Below are positions 16,073 to 23,951 of a DNA stretch of 64,000 bases, piece by piece (the stretch's first letter is position 1; every line of letters begins with the position of its first letter). Where the stretch lies: positions 1-64,000 of the forward strand of contig JANNRR010000198.1 of assembly GCA_031401675.1 (NCBI GenBank). Reading direction: 5' to 3'. This DNA comes from JANNRR01 sp031401675 (GTDB lineage: Bacteria; Pseudomonadota; Alphaproteobacteria; Rhodobacterales; Rhodobacteraceae). Both the position numbers and the translations under genes were made by a program. The notes beneath the pieces are model-generated. The model was not told the origin of the DNA and did no database searches. It saw nothing but the letters and a program-made list of their open reading frames with translations.

Positions 16073-16861
16073 ATGCAAGGCAGTGCCAACCTCAATCTGA
16101 TGATCAAGGCGGCGCGCAAGGCGGGGCGGTCGTTGGTCAAGGATTTTCGCGAGGTCGAGCAGTTGCAGGTCTCGGTGAAAGGCGCCGGGGATTTTGTCAG
16201 CCGGGCCGACATTGCCGCCGAGAAGATCATCCGCGACGAATTGATGGGCGGGCGGCCGACTTATGGCTGGGTCGGCGAGGAATCCGATGCGGCGGCGGGC
16301 GAGGATCCGACGCGGCGCTGGATCGTTGATCCTTTGGATGGCACCACCAATTTTCTGCACGGGTTGCCGCACTGGGCGGTTTCGATCGCCTTGGAGCACA
16401 AGGGCGAGGTGGTTTCAGGGGTGGTTTATGATCCGGCCAAGGACGAGATGTTCGTGGCCGAGAAGGGGCAGGGCGCCTGGATGAACGACCAGCGGCTGCG
16501 GGTATCGGGGCGCAAGGCGTTGATCGAGTGCATCTTTGCGACCGGGGTGCCGTTTGGCGGGCGGGGCGGGTTGCCTGAGACTTTGCGTGATCTGGCGCGG
16601 CTGATGCCGGTTTGTGCCGGGGTGCGGCGGTGGGGGGCGGCGGCGCTGGATTTGGCCTATGTTGCGGCCGGGCGCTATGACGGGTTCTGGGAGCGGGAGT
16701 TGCATTCCTGGGATATCGCGGCCGGAGTCATTCTGGTGCGCGAGGCGGGCGGGTTTGTCGATCCGATCCATGAGGGCGCGGATATTCTGGGCTCCGGGGC
16801 GGTGATTGCCGGAAACTCGGCGGCCTATGCCGGGTTCCGCGAGGTGATCCGGGGGCAATAG
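16073..16861 (+). CDS. suhB: inositol monophosphatase family protein SuhB
   Basis: Mg-dependent, Li-sensitive phosphatase of 262 residues. The metal-binding motifs are GEES, WIVDPLDGTTNFLHG (Asp-x-Leu-Asp-Gly-Thr-Thr) and ELHSWDIAAGVILVREAGG. It hydrolyses inositol-1-phosphate or related sugar phosphates; E. coli SuhB also has RNA-related roles. GGAGGGACCAGG precedes the ATG. It stands between metR (same strand, 132 bp) and a convergent GFA gene. Confidence 0.92.
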   Translation: MQGSANLNLMIKAARKAGRSLVKDFREVEQLQVSVKGAGDFVSRADIAAEKIIRDELMGGRPTYGWVGEESDAAAGEDPTRRWIVDPLDGTTNFLHGLPHWAVSIALEHKGEVVSGVVYDPAKDEMFVAEKGQGAWMNDQRLRVSGRKALIECIFATGVPFGGRGGLPETLRDLARLMPVCAGVRRWGAAALDLAYVAAGRYDGFWERELHSWDIAAGVILVREAGGFVDPIHEGADILGSGAVIAGNSAAYAGFREVIRGQ

Positions 16862-16928
16862 GGCGGGGGCGTTTCACGGTGGGCACTTCGCCCAAGACTT
16901 TGTAATTAAACGATATCGTATTTTCTGT

Positions 16929-17324
16929 TCACGGGTTGTTAATATCCCTGGATGGGTTTTGGCGTGTCCGGTCTGCCGGATGGTTCACCCCGTCCAGCCA
17001 CGGAACCTCGCCCAGATCGCGGGGGTTCACCCCGTCGATGGCGGCGGCATTGACGCCGTATTCCTGCGGGTTCGAGCGGCGCTGATGGTGGGTGTAGATG
17101 CCGCAGACCGAGCAGAACCAGTGTTTGGCGGTTCGGGTGTTGAACTGGTAGAGCGTCAGCTTGTCGGCACCCCGGACGATCCGCAGCCCGCTCAGCGGTG
17201 CCGAGACGACGATGGCACCGCGCCGGCGGCAGAACGAGCAATCGCAGCGTCGGGCGGTGTTCAGCCCGTCGCTGAGCGTCACCGCCAGTTCGACCGCGCC
17301 GCAATGGCAGGTCAGCCGTGGCAT
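16929..17324 (-). CDS. GFA/CENP-V family zinc protein
   Basis: A 131-residue protein with the GFA (glutathione-dependent formaldehyde-activating-like) fold. Cys zinc ligands appear as LTCHCGAVE, RRCDCSFCRRRGA and WFCSVCGIYTHH, all in the expected order. Members bind Zn structurally and sometimes glutathione adducts; the exact reaction is unknown. The start codon overlaps the stop of the rhomboid gene (TGATG), so the two form an operon. The longer frame to 17807 lies inside the rhomboid gene. Confidence 0.85.
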   Translation of the reverse strand: MPRLTCHCGAVELAVTLSDGLNTARRCDCSFCRRRGAIVVSAPLSGLRIVRGADKLTLYQFNTRTAKHWFCSVCGIYTHHQRRSNPQEYGVNAAAIDGVNPRDLGEVPWLDGVNHPADRTRQNPSRDINNP

Positions 17325-18058
17325 CAGCGCCGGATCAGCGGAACTGACGATCTGGAATACTGCGCCTCGGGGTGTGGCGGCATGCCGTGGGTGCGGGACC
17401 AATAAGCGGTGCCGCCGCGGCGTTGCCAGGGGATGAAGATCAGGACCAACCCCACGGCAAAGCCGCCGGCGTGCGCCCAATAAGCGACGCCGTCCTGTGT
17501 GGCATCGGCGACGGTGCCGTTGAACAGTTGCAGCCCGAACCACAGACCGAGCACGATCCAGGCCGAGATCGGAAAGATGCGAAAGAAGATGATGAAAATG
17601 AACAGGACGTCGACCTTGGCGCGCGGGAACATCAGAAGGTAGCCGCCGAGCACGCCGGCAATGGCCCCCGACGCTCCGACGGTCGGGATCGGCGACGCCG
17701 GATCGGCCAGAATCTGCGCCGCCCATGCACCGACCCCACAGGCGAGGTAGAAGGCCAGATAGCCGAAATGCCCCAGTTCCTCTTCCAGATTGTCGCCGAA
17801 TACCCATAGAAACAGCATGTTGCCCGCAAGATGCAGCCAGCCGCCATGCAGGAACATCGAGGTGATCAGGGTGGTCAGGTTCTGCCCGGCTGTCACGTCG
17901 CGCGGCACCATGCCCCAGGTGGTATAGAACAGATATTCCTGTTGCGGGCCGGCGAGGAACGGGAAATAGGCCAGAAATACCCCGACATTCACCGCGATCA
18001 GCGCATAGGTGACAAAGGGCGTGCGGGTCGATGGATTGTGGTCGCGGATCGGAAACAT
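17324..18058 (-). CDS. rhomboid family intramembrane serine protease
   Basis: A 244-residue inner-membrane protein with six or seven hydrophobic segments. The catalytic Ser lies in GASGAIAGVLGGYL and the catalytic His in AYWAHAGGFAVG; HGGWLHLAGNMLFLWVFG is the conserved rhomboid loop and TM region. It cleaves membrane-embedded substrates; these are unknown here. It begins an operon with the GFA gene and is transcribed away from nothing obvious upstream (putA ends 31 bp away on the same strand, so read-through is possible). Confidence 0.9.
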   Translation of the reverse strand: MFPIRDHNPSTRTPFVTYALIAVNVGVFLAYFPFLAGPQQEYLFYTTWGMVPRDVTAGQNLTTLITSMFLHGGWLHLAGNMLFLWVFGDNLEEELGHFGYLAFYLACGVGAWAAQILADPASPIPTVGASGAIAGVLGGYLLMFPRAKVDVLFIFIIFFRIFPISAWIVLGLWFGLQLFNGTVADATQDGVAYWAHAGGFAVGLVLIFIPWQRRGGTAYWSRTHGMPPHPEAQYSRSSVPLIRR

Positions 18059-18089
18059 GGGCGCAGGCTTCCCGATCCGGGCGCGTTGG

Positions 18090-21000
18090 TCAAGCGTTAC
18101 TCATCTCGGACAGCAATTGCGCGTTGCCACCGGATGCGGTGGTGTCGATGCAGACATGGCGCTCGACGGCGACGCGGGCCCGGTCGGGTTCATCGCAGAT
18201 CAGCGGCAGGATCGGGCCGGGACGGGCGGCCAGGGCCAGCGCGTAGGCGCGGGCCTGATCGGCGTTGCCCCACCAGAGCGCGCCGGAAAAGCCGTGAAGC
18301 GTCGTCAGGGCCCCGGCGGCCAGCGACCCGTCGGCGACAACGGCGACGCCGCCCGCTGCGCGCACCTGTGCCGCCTGCTGGCCCGCTGCATCCGCCGTGG
18401 GGCCGAGGCAGAGAAGCGGCGCGCGGGGAAAGAGCGACAAGCGGTTGGATTCGCCGGTCGGGCCGGGCAGATCGTGGGTGGCGAAGGCGGCGGCCGGGAC
18501 GCTGGCGCGGTCGAGCGCGGTTTGCAGGCGGGCAGGGTCGGCCGGGTGCGGCCAGTCGCCCGGCTGCTGCGGCACCGTGTTCGCCGTGAAGCGGGCCAGA
18601 TAGTCCGGCCCGCCGGCCTTGGGCCCGGTGCCCGACAGGCCTTCGCCGCCAAACGGCTGACTGCCGACCACCGCCCCGATCTGGTTGCGATTGACATAGG
18701 TGTTGCCGGCCCTGATCCGGCTGACGATGGTCTGCACCCGGTCATCGATCCTGGTATGCAGACCGAATGTCAGCCCGTAGCCCGAGGCGTTGACTGCATC
18801 GATCACCGCATCAATCTCGGACGCCTTGAAGGTGGCGATGTGCAGGATGGGGCCGAACATTTCGCGGTCCAGCTGTGCGATGCCGCGCACCCGGATGACG
18901 GTGGGTGCGATGAAGTTTCCCTGCGACGGGGCAGGGAGTTCCTTCAGGATGCGGCCTTCGGCGCGGGCGGCGGCGATGTAGGCGCGCAGGCTGGCGGCGG
19001 CTTCGGGGTCGATCACCGGGCCGATGTCGGCGGCCAGCGGCCAGGGGTTGCCGATGGCAAGATCATCCATCGCGCCGAACAGCATGTGCTGCACCACGTC
19101 GGCGACGCTGTCCTGCAGGTAGAGGATGCGCAGGGCCGAGCAGCGCTGGCCCGCCGACTGGAAGGCCGAGGCCAGGATGTCGCGCACCGCCTGTTCCGGC
19201 AGGGCGGTGCTGTCGACCAGCATGGCGTTCAGCCCGCCGGTTTCGGCGATCAGCGGGGCGGCGGGGTCGAGATGCTGCGCCATGGCTTTTCGGATCGTCC
19301 GGGCGGTGGCGGTGGAGCCGGTGAAAACGACGCCGTTGACGCGGCGGTCGCTGGTCAGGGCGGCCCCGACGGTCGGACCGTCACCGGGCAAGAGTTGCAG
19401 GCTGGCCTGCGGCACCCCGGCGCGGTGCATCAGGTCGGTGGCCAGCGCGGCGATCAGCGGCGTCTGTTCGGCGGGTTTGGCCAGAACGCCGCAGCCTGCG
19501 GCAAGCGCGGCGGCGATCTGGCCGGTAAAGATCGCCAGCGGGAAGTTCCATGGGCTGATGCAGGTGATCAGGCCGCGCGCCGGGTGGGGTGTATGGGTCT
19601 GGGCGGCGTAGTAGCGCAGGAAATCCACCGCTTCGCGCCATTCGCCGACGGCATCGGCCAGAGTCTTGCCGGCTTCACGGGTCAGGAGGGCAAAGATCGG
19701 GCCGAATTCGGCTTCATAGAGGTCGGCGGCGCGGTTCAGGATCGTGGCGCGTTCGGCGGGCGCGGCTGTCCAGGGGCGGGCGGTGGTCAGGGCAGACTGG
19801 ATATCGGCGGTGCTGGCCTGATGCACATGGCCTGTCAGGTCGGCGGGGTCGGCGGGGTTGGTGAGCGGCTGCGGTGGCAGGGGTTGTGCGGGACCGGCAA
19901 GCAAGGGTTTTGCGGTGAAGGCGGTGGTTTGGTGCGGGCTGCGCGCCGCCTCGATTTCCGCAAGGTCGGTTGCATCGGTCAGATCAAAGCCGCGGGCGTT
20001 GCGGCGGGCGGGGGCGTAGAGGTCGGGGCCGTGTTTCAGGCCCGGGCTTTGCGGGCGCGGCAGCAGGGCCTGGATGGCGGCGAACGGGTCGGCGGCGACG
20101 GTTTCGGCGGGTACGGATTCGTCGACGATCTGGTTGACGAAGGACGAGTTGGCACCGTTTTCCAGGAGTCGGCGCACCAGGTAAGCCAACAGGTCACGGT
20201 GGGCACCGACCGGGGCATAGATGCGGCAGCGGCTGCCAAGGTCGGCCTGCACGATGTCGTGCAAGCGCTCGCCCATGCCATGCAGGCGCTGGAATTCGTA
20301 AGCCGACCGGTCCGGGCCAAGTTCCAGAATGGCGGCGACGGTATGGGCATTGTGGGTGGCGAACTGCGGATAGATGCGGTCGGTCATCGTCAGCAGTTTG
20401 GCGGCATTGGCGATGTAGCTGACATCGGTCGCGGCCTTGCGGGTAAAGACCGGGAAGCTGGCCAGGCCCAGCACCTGCGCCCGTTTGACTTCGGTATCCC
20501 AATAGGCGCCCTTGACCAGCCGGACCATGATGCGGCGGTCGAGTTTCCGGGCGGTGGCATGGAGCCAGTCCAAGACCGGCCCGGCGCGGCGGCCGTAAGC
20601 CTGCACCACCACCCCAAAGCCGTCCCAGCCGGCCAGCGAGGGGTCGCCGAGCACCGCCTCGATCACGTCGAGCGAAAGGGTCAGGCGGTCGGCCTCTTCG
20701 GCATCGACGTTGAAGCCGAGGCCCGCCGATCTTGCCAATGCGGCAAGCGCCCGGACGCGGGGGACCAGTTCGGCCAACACGCGGTCGCGCTTGGCGATTT
20801 CGTAGCGGGGATGCAGGGCGGAAAGCTTGACCGAAATGCCGGGGTTTTCGCGGATGTCGCGGCTGGTGCAGGCAGTGGCGATGGCCGAGATGGCGCGGGA
20901 GTAGGACAGGTGATAGCGGCGGGCGTCGGCTTCGGTGCGCGCCGCCTCGCCCAGCATGTCGTAGCTGTAGGTGAAGCCTTTGGCTTCCAGCATCCTTGCC

Positions 21001-21539
21001 CGGTCCATCGCGGCGCCGATGGTTTCGCCCAGCACGAATTGCCGGCCCATTTCCTTCATCGCCCGGCTGACAGCACCCCGGATCACCGGCTCGCCCAGCC
21101 GTTTCACCGCCGCCTTCAGATGGCCGACGACGCCGGGTTCACGGTCCTCCAGCACCTTGCCGGTCAGCATCAGCGCCCAGGTCGAGGCATTGACAAGGCT
21201 GGACGAGGACCGGCCCAGATGCCGCCCCCAGTCGGATGGCGCGATCTTGTCCTCGATCAGGGCATCCATGGTTTCGGCGTCGGGCACCCGCAGCAACGCC
21301 TCGGCCAGACACATCAGGGCGATGCCTTCCTCGGTCGACAGGCCGTATTCGGCCAGAAACACCTCCATCAGCCCGGGCCGGACCGAGGTGCGGATGCGGC
21401 GCACCAGATCGGCACCACGGGCCACGATCCGGGCAAGGGTGTCGGGATCAAGGGCGGCTTCGGCGATCAGTCCGGCAAGAACCTCGCCTTCGTCGGCCAG
21501 GGTTTCCCGGGCAACGCGGGCTTTCAGATCGTCGGGCAT
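18090..21539 (-). CDS. putA: bifunctional proline dehydrogenase/L-glutamate gamma-semialdehyde dehydrogenase PutA
   Basis: Two-step proline catabolism enzyme, 1149 residues. The PRODH barrel spans roughly 80-470 (MVRLVKGAYWDTEVKRAQ and YAPVGAHRDLLAYLVRRLLENGANSSFV are FAD/proline motifs). The ALDH domain follows (SPWNFPLAIFTGQIAAALAAG, ETGGLNAMLV, catalytic Cys in FQSAGQRCSALRIL). A C-terminal domain of about 150 residues follows. No ribbon-helix-helix domain is present at the N-terminus, so it is not an autorepressor of the E. coli type. ATG 21539 (MPDDLKARVARE) is preferred to 21593. Confidence 0.95.
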   Translation of the reverse strand: MPDDLKARVARETLADEGEVLAGLIAEAALDPDTLARIVARGADLVRRIRTSVRPGLMEVFLAEYGLSTEEGIALMCLAEALLRVPDAETMDALIEDKIAPSDWGRHLGRSSSSLVNASTWALMLTGKVLEDREPGVVGHLKAAVKRLGEPVIRGAVSRAMKEMGRQFVLGETIGAAMDRARMLEAKGFTYSYDMLGEAARTEADARRYHLSYSRAISAIATACTSRDIRENPGISVKLSALHPRYEIAKRDRVLAELVPRVRALAALARSAGLGFNVDAEEADRLTLSLDVIEAVLGDPSLAGWDGFGVVVQAYGRRAGPVLDWLHATARKLDRRIMVRLVKGAYWDTEVKRAQVLGLASFPVFTRKAATDVSYIANAAKLLTMTDRIYPQFATHNAHTVAAILELGPDRSAYEFQRLHGMGERLHDIVQADLGSRCRIYAPVGAHRDLLAYLVRRLLENGANSSFVNQIVDESVPAETVAADPFAAIQALLPRPQSPGLKHGPDLYAPARRNARGFDLTDATDLAEIEAARSPHQTTAFTAKPLLAGPAQPLPPQPLTNPADPADLTGHVHQASTADIQSALTTARPWTAAPAERATILNRAADLYEAEFGPIFALLTREAGKTLADAVGEWREAVDFLRYYAAQTHTPHPARGLITCISPWNFPLAIFTGQIAAALAAGCGVLAKPAEQTPLIAALATDLMHRAGVPQASLQLLPGDGPTVGAALTSDRRVNGVVFTGSTATARTIRKAMAQHLDPAAPLIAETGGLNAMLVDSTALPEQAVRDILASAFQSAGQRCSALRILYLQDSVADVVQHMLFGAMDDLAIGNPWPLAADIGPVIDPEAAASLRAYIAAARAEGRILKELPAPSQGNFIAPTVIRVRGIAQLDREMFGPILHIATFKASEIDAVIDAVNASGYGLTFGLHTRIDDRVQTIVSRIRAGNTYVNRNQIGAVVGSQPFGGEGLSGTGPKAGGPDYLARFTANTVPQQPGDWPHPADPARLQTALDRASVPAAAFATHDLPGPTGESNRLSLFPRAPLLCLGPTADAAGQQAAQVRAAGGVAVVADGSLAAGALTTLHGFSGALWWGNADQARAYALALAARPGPILPLICDEPDRARVAVERHVCIDTTASGGNAQLLSEMSNA

Positions 21540-21751
21540 GGTCCGGAACTCCTCTTTGGCGCAGGATAGCCGACGATGCATCGCCGGACACAATGATTAT
21601 TCGGATCAGGCGGGCGGATCGGTCGATCATCGACGGGATCGCCATGCAAACGGATCGCGCGGACCTTGCCGGCCTTGATCAGTCGATCCTGCGCCGGCTT
21701 CCGGTGTCGCGGCGCGGCTGTCGGGCGCGGTGAAAAGGGTGTTCATCCATG

Positions 21752-21809
21752 GCGGATGTGGCAAAATCGGTAGACGCCGGGGTCTTGGAAACCCAGTACC
21801 GGGCGGTGC
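21752..21809 (+). pseudogene. 3'-truncated tRNA-Leu-like relic
   Basis: The first 26 nt (GCGGATGTGGCAAAATCGGTAGACGC, quoted here in parts: acceptor strand GCGGATG 21752-21758, D-arm through 21777) match the 5' end of the intact tRNA-Leu at 21984 with three differences. An anticodon-arm-like hairpin follows (GGGGT 21779-21783, loop CTTGGAA, ACCCA 21791-21795), then a variable-arm-like hairpin GTACC/GGTGC. No T-arm or matching acceptor 3' strand follows. Positions 34-36 would read UGG, which is not a leucine anticodon. It is either a decayed duplicate or a remnant left at an insertion site. Confidence 0.65.
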
Positions 21810-21983
21810 GGCAGCATGACGACACACCGATATTATATCTCTGGAATAATGGCTTATTGAAATCCTGCAGATGGGAGGGCGTAGGGTTGAAGGGGTTGGA
21901 AGTCGCAGGGGAGCCAACAGCGGGGAACGACCCGAAACTCTGCAGTTGCGTGCCTGGGCGCGATGTGGCACGACCCCGAAAAG

Positions 21984-22283
21984 GCGGACGTGGCGAAATC
22001 GGTAGACGCAGCAGACTTTAATTGGAGTGCCCGTGGGGAAATCCGCGGAGTAGAACCGCTCAAAGTCGGGGATCGCTAACGGGCTTCGGCCCCAAGCCAA
22101 TCCCGAGCCAAGCCCCCGGTGGGGGAAGGTGTAGAGACTGGACGGGTGGCACCTAACGCCTGAGATGGCCATGGTGAAGGGACAGTCCGGACCACGAACG
22201 CTGAAGGGCGGCGGCGAAAGTCGAAGTGGTATGAAAATCTGCTTCTCAAGGGAGTGCGGGTTCAAGTCCCGCCGTCCGCACCA
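21984..22283 (+). tRNA. tRNA-Leu (anticodon UAA), interrupted by a group I intron
   Basis: Class II leucine tRNA. The acceptor stem GCGGACG (21984-21990) pairs with CGTCCGC (22273-22279); discriminator A and an encoded CCA follow (22281-22283). The D-arm is GGCGAAATCGGTAGACGC. The anticodon stem is GCAGA (22011-22015) with TCTGC (22238-22242). The 7-nt loop CTTAAAA is complete only after removing 22019-22233. The long variable arm is TTCTCAAGGGAG, and the T-arm is GCGGGTTCAAGTCCCGC. Exons are 21984-22018 and 22234-22283. It would read UUA and UUG leucine codons. The split lies between U34 and A35. Confidence 0.93.
22019..22233 (+). other. group I self-splicing intron in tRNA-Leu(UAA)
   Basis: A 215-nt intervening sequence sits inside the anticodon. 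It shows group I features: a U (22018) at the 5' exon end that wobble-pairs with G in the internal guide GGAGT (22024-22028), forming P1; a terminal omega-G (22233); and an R element with GACTG (22136-22140) pairing with CAGTC (22183-22187) of the S element as P7, the guanosine-binding helix. No open reading frame for a homing endonuclease fits inside. The same position is used by the known tRNA-Leu(UAA) introns of cyanobacteria and plastids. Splicing activity is inferred. Confidence 0.88.
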
Positions 22284-22491
22284 AATGAAGTTCCTTCATC
22301 GGATCGACGCGAGGTGGCCCTGCCACGCGGCAAGGCGCAAAAGATGACCCACGTTGTCTTGAATGCCGTGCATTTGCCTAACGAACGGACCGACAGACCG
22401 CGACCGCCGCCGGATTGCGTGATCCCGCCAGACGGTGTCATTGCCGACAGCGCGGGCCATTCCCTTTGGCATGGGTAAACAGAATGCCCGG

Positions 22492-23163
22492 CTATTCGTC
22501 GCCGGGCACGCCGTAGGACGGCGCGATCGTTGGGTTCATGGCCCGTTGCACATAGGCGGACATTTGCGGGCGGTAGACATCCCAAGCCGCTGCCAGGTCC
22601 CGGATGGGTTCATCCGACCAGTCGATGCGCAGATCGACCAGTGGCCAGTCCAGCTTGTCAGCGATTTTCAGACCGGCCGAATGCACCGGGCCCGCCTCGC
22701 CGCCTGCCGCAAGACCGGCCTGCAACGCCGCGATCAGGCGGTCGCCCAGATGGCCTGCGGCGGCCCCGAAGGTTGCGACCATGGCTTTGGGCACCGCAGA
22801 ATCGGCCAAGAGATTGCCCCCCGCCGCGCAGTCCAGCCCGAGGGCTTCGCCCCAGTTCCCCAGGACCTGTCCCCCTGAATGGATTGCAAGCCCACCCGCC
22901 GCATCGACGACCAGCAATTGCCGATAGTCGATGTACTGCCGCCCGGTGGTGACGGCGGCCAGGGCGTCTGCGGCAGATTTCCCCTGCGCCAAGTGATCCA
23001 GCAATTCCGGGCCAAGGCCGGGATCGGTGATGTTCTGGCTGGCCACGGCCCCGACACCGGCCCGCACATGCGCGCAGCGCGCCGCCACGGCTGGCGACGA
23101 GGATGCGATCACCATGCCGAACTGTCCGGTTCTGGCGCAGCGCGCGATCAGCGAGAACGTCAT
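22492..23163 (-). CDS. DUF1028 family Ntn-hydrolase-like protein
   Basis: A 223-residue protein of the DUF1028 family (predicted Ntn-hydrolase fold): N-terminal TFSLIARCARTGQFGMVIASSSPAVAARC, then GAVASQNITDPGLG and a conserved SGGQVLGNWGEALG stretch. The N-terminal Thr after Met could be the nucleophile. Relatives are found beside RidA and amide-degradation genes, as here: the RidA gene ends 19 bp upstream on the same strand. Substrate unknown. Confidence 0.85.
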   Translation of the reverse strand: MTFSLIARCARTGQFGMVIASSSPAVAARCAHVRAGVGAVASQNITDPGLGPELLDHLAQGKSAADALAAVTTGRQYIDYRQLLVVDAAGGLAIHSGGQVLGNWGEALGLDCAAGGNLLADSAVPKAMVATFGAAAGHLGDRLIAALQAGLAAGGEAGPVHSAGLKIADKLDWPLVDLRIDWSDEPIRDLAAAWDVYRPQMSAYVQRAMNPTIAPSYGVPGDE

Positions 23164-23182
23164 CCCTGCATCCTTTCTGGCT

Positions 23183-23605
23183 TTAGTCCGGTATCACGGC
23201 GGTACCGTCAATTTCGACCAGCCAGCCTGGGCGGGCCAATGCAGACACCACAAGCCCGGTCGAAACCGGATGCACGCCTTTGATGTATTCGCCCATCGTA
23301 CGGTAGACCGCCTCGCGGTGGCGAACATCGGTCAGATACACCACAACCTTCACCAGATGCTCCATCGTCCCGCCCGCCTCCTCGATCAGCTGGCGGATGT
23401 TCTGCATCACCTTGTGGGTCTGCTCGACCGGGTCGTGGCTGCCGATATCCCTAGCGTCATCGAGGTTCTGCGGGCACTGACCGCGCAGATACAGGGTGCG
23501 ACCGCCGCGTGTGGCGACGGCCTGACACAGATCGTTCGACAGGTTTTGCTCGGGGTAGGTCTGTTTGGTGTTGAATTTCCGGTAGCGGGTGTGCGGGTCG
23601 GCCAT
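23183..23605 (-). CDS. RidA/YjgF family protein
   Basis: A 140-residue RidA-superfamily protein (VEQTHKVMQNIRQLIEEAGGTMEHLVKVVVYLTDV is the core helix-strand). Family members hydrolyse reactive enamines/imines or act on related amide intermediates. Pairing with the downstream DUF1028 gene suggests a small deamination or amide-breakdown operon. The usual Arg of the RidA active site is not clearly placed (residues near VSTGLVVSALARPGWLVEID), so it may belong to a non-canonical Rid subgroup. Confidence 0.85.
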   Translation of the reverse strand: MADPHTRYRKFNTKQTYPEQNLSNDLCQAVATRGGRTLYLRGQCPQNLDDARDIGSHDPVEQTHKVMQNIRQLIEEAGGTMEHLVKVVVYLTDVRHREAVYRTMGEYIKGVHPVSTGLVVSALARPGWLVEIDGTAVIPD

Positions 23606-23951
23606 GGCTGATGATGCCCTTTCTTGCGGTGACAGTGCGGCTGTTCAGGCAGATGCAGCCCATGCGGCCATGGGTTGCCATACCGCTTGTATTTCACAGA
23701 AGCGAAGCGCAACAACATCAGTGTTTCGTTCACTGTCGATTGGACGATGGTTAATCGGATTTGCGAGCCCTCAGCCCTCAGCCCTCAGCTCTCAGCCCTG
23801 AGCTCGCAGTTCGCCGCGTGACGTTTAACGACAGCCTAATCAACGCTGCATGAAATGCTTGTCTTCCTGAGCTGGCACCTCGCCTAGACCTCGGGCAAGA
23901 ACGCGGCCAGATCGGCTGCTTGTGCAGCGAACACTAAAAGAGGATGCCACC
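23606..23951. other. 346-bp divergent intergenic region
   Basis: Lies between the RidA gene (minus) and the flavin monooxygenase (plus). It should contain both promoters, but no strong -35/-10 pair stands out. It holds a heptamer repeat (23767-23808, listed separately) and a moderately AT-rich segment (caacatcagtgtttcgttcactg). No gene of credible length is seen. Confidence 0.5.
23767..23808. repeat. six tandem copies of a 7-bp unit GCCCTCA
   Basis: Three perfect copies of GCCCTCA (23767-23787) are followed by three diverged ones (GCTCTCA, GCCCTGA, GCTCGCA). The array lies in the intergenic spacer about 150 bp upstream of the monooxygenase start. A simple slippage-prone repeat; regulatory meaning unknown. 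Confidence 0.8.

Noticed and set aside
14849..16399. 516-codon minus frame over metR and suhB
   Set aside because: Opposite strand of two confident genes; composition is non-protein-like.
18009..21569. 1186-codon frame on the plus strand opposite putA
   Set aside because: It mirrors putA in a GC-rich frame, is dominated by Gly/Arg/Gln/His, and has no domain.
21627..22265. 212-codon minus frame over the tRNA locus
   Set aside because: It runs across the tRNA and intron, which explain the sequence better.
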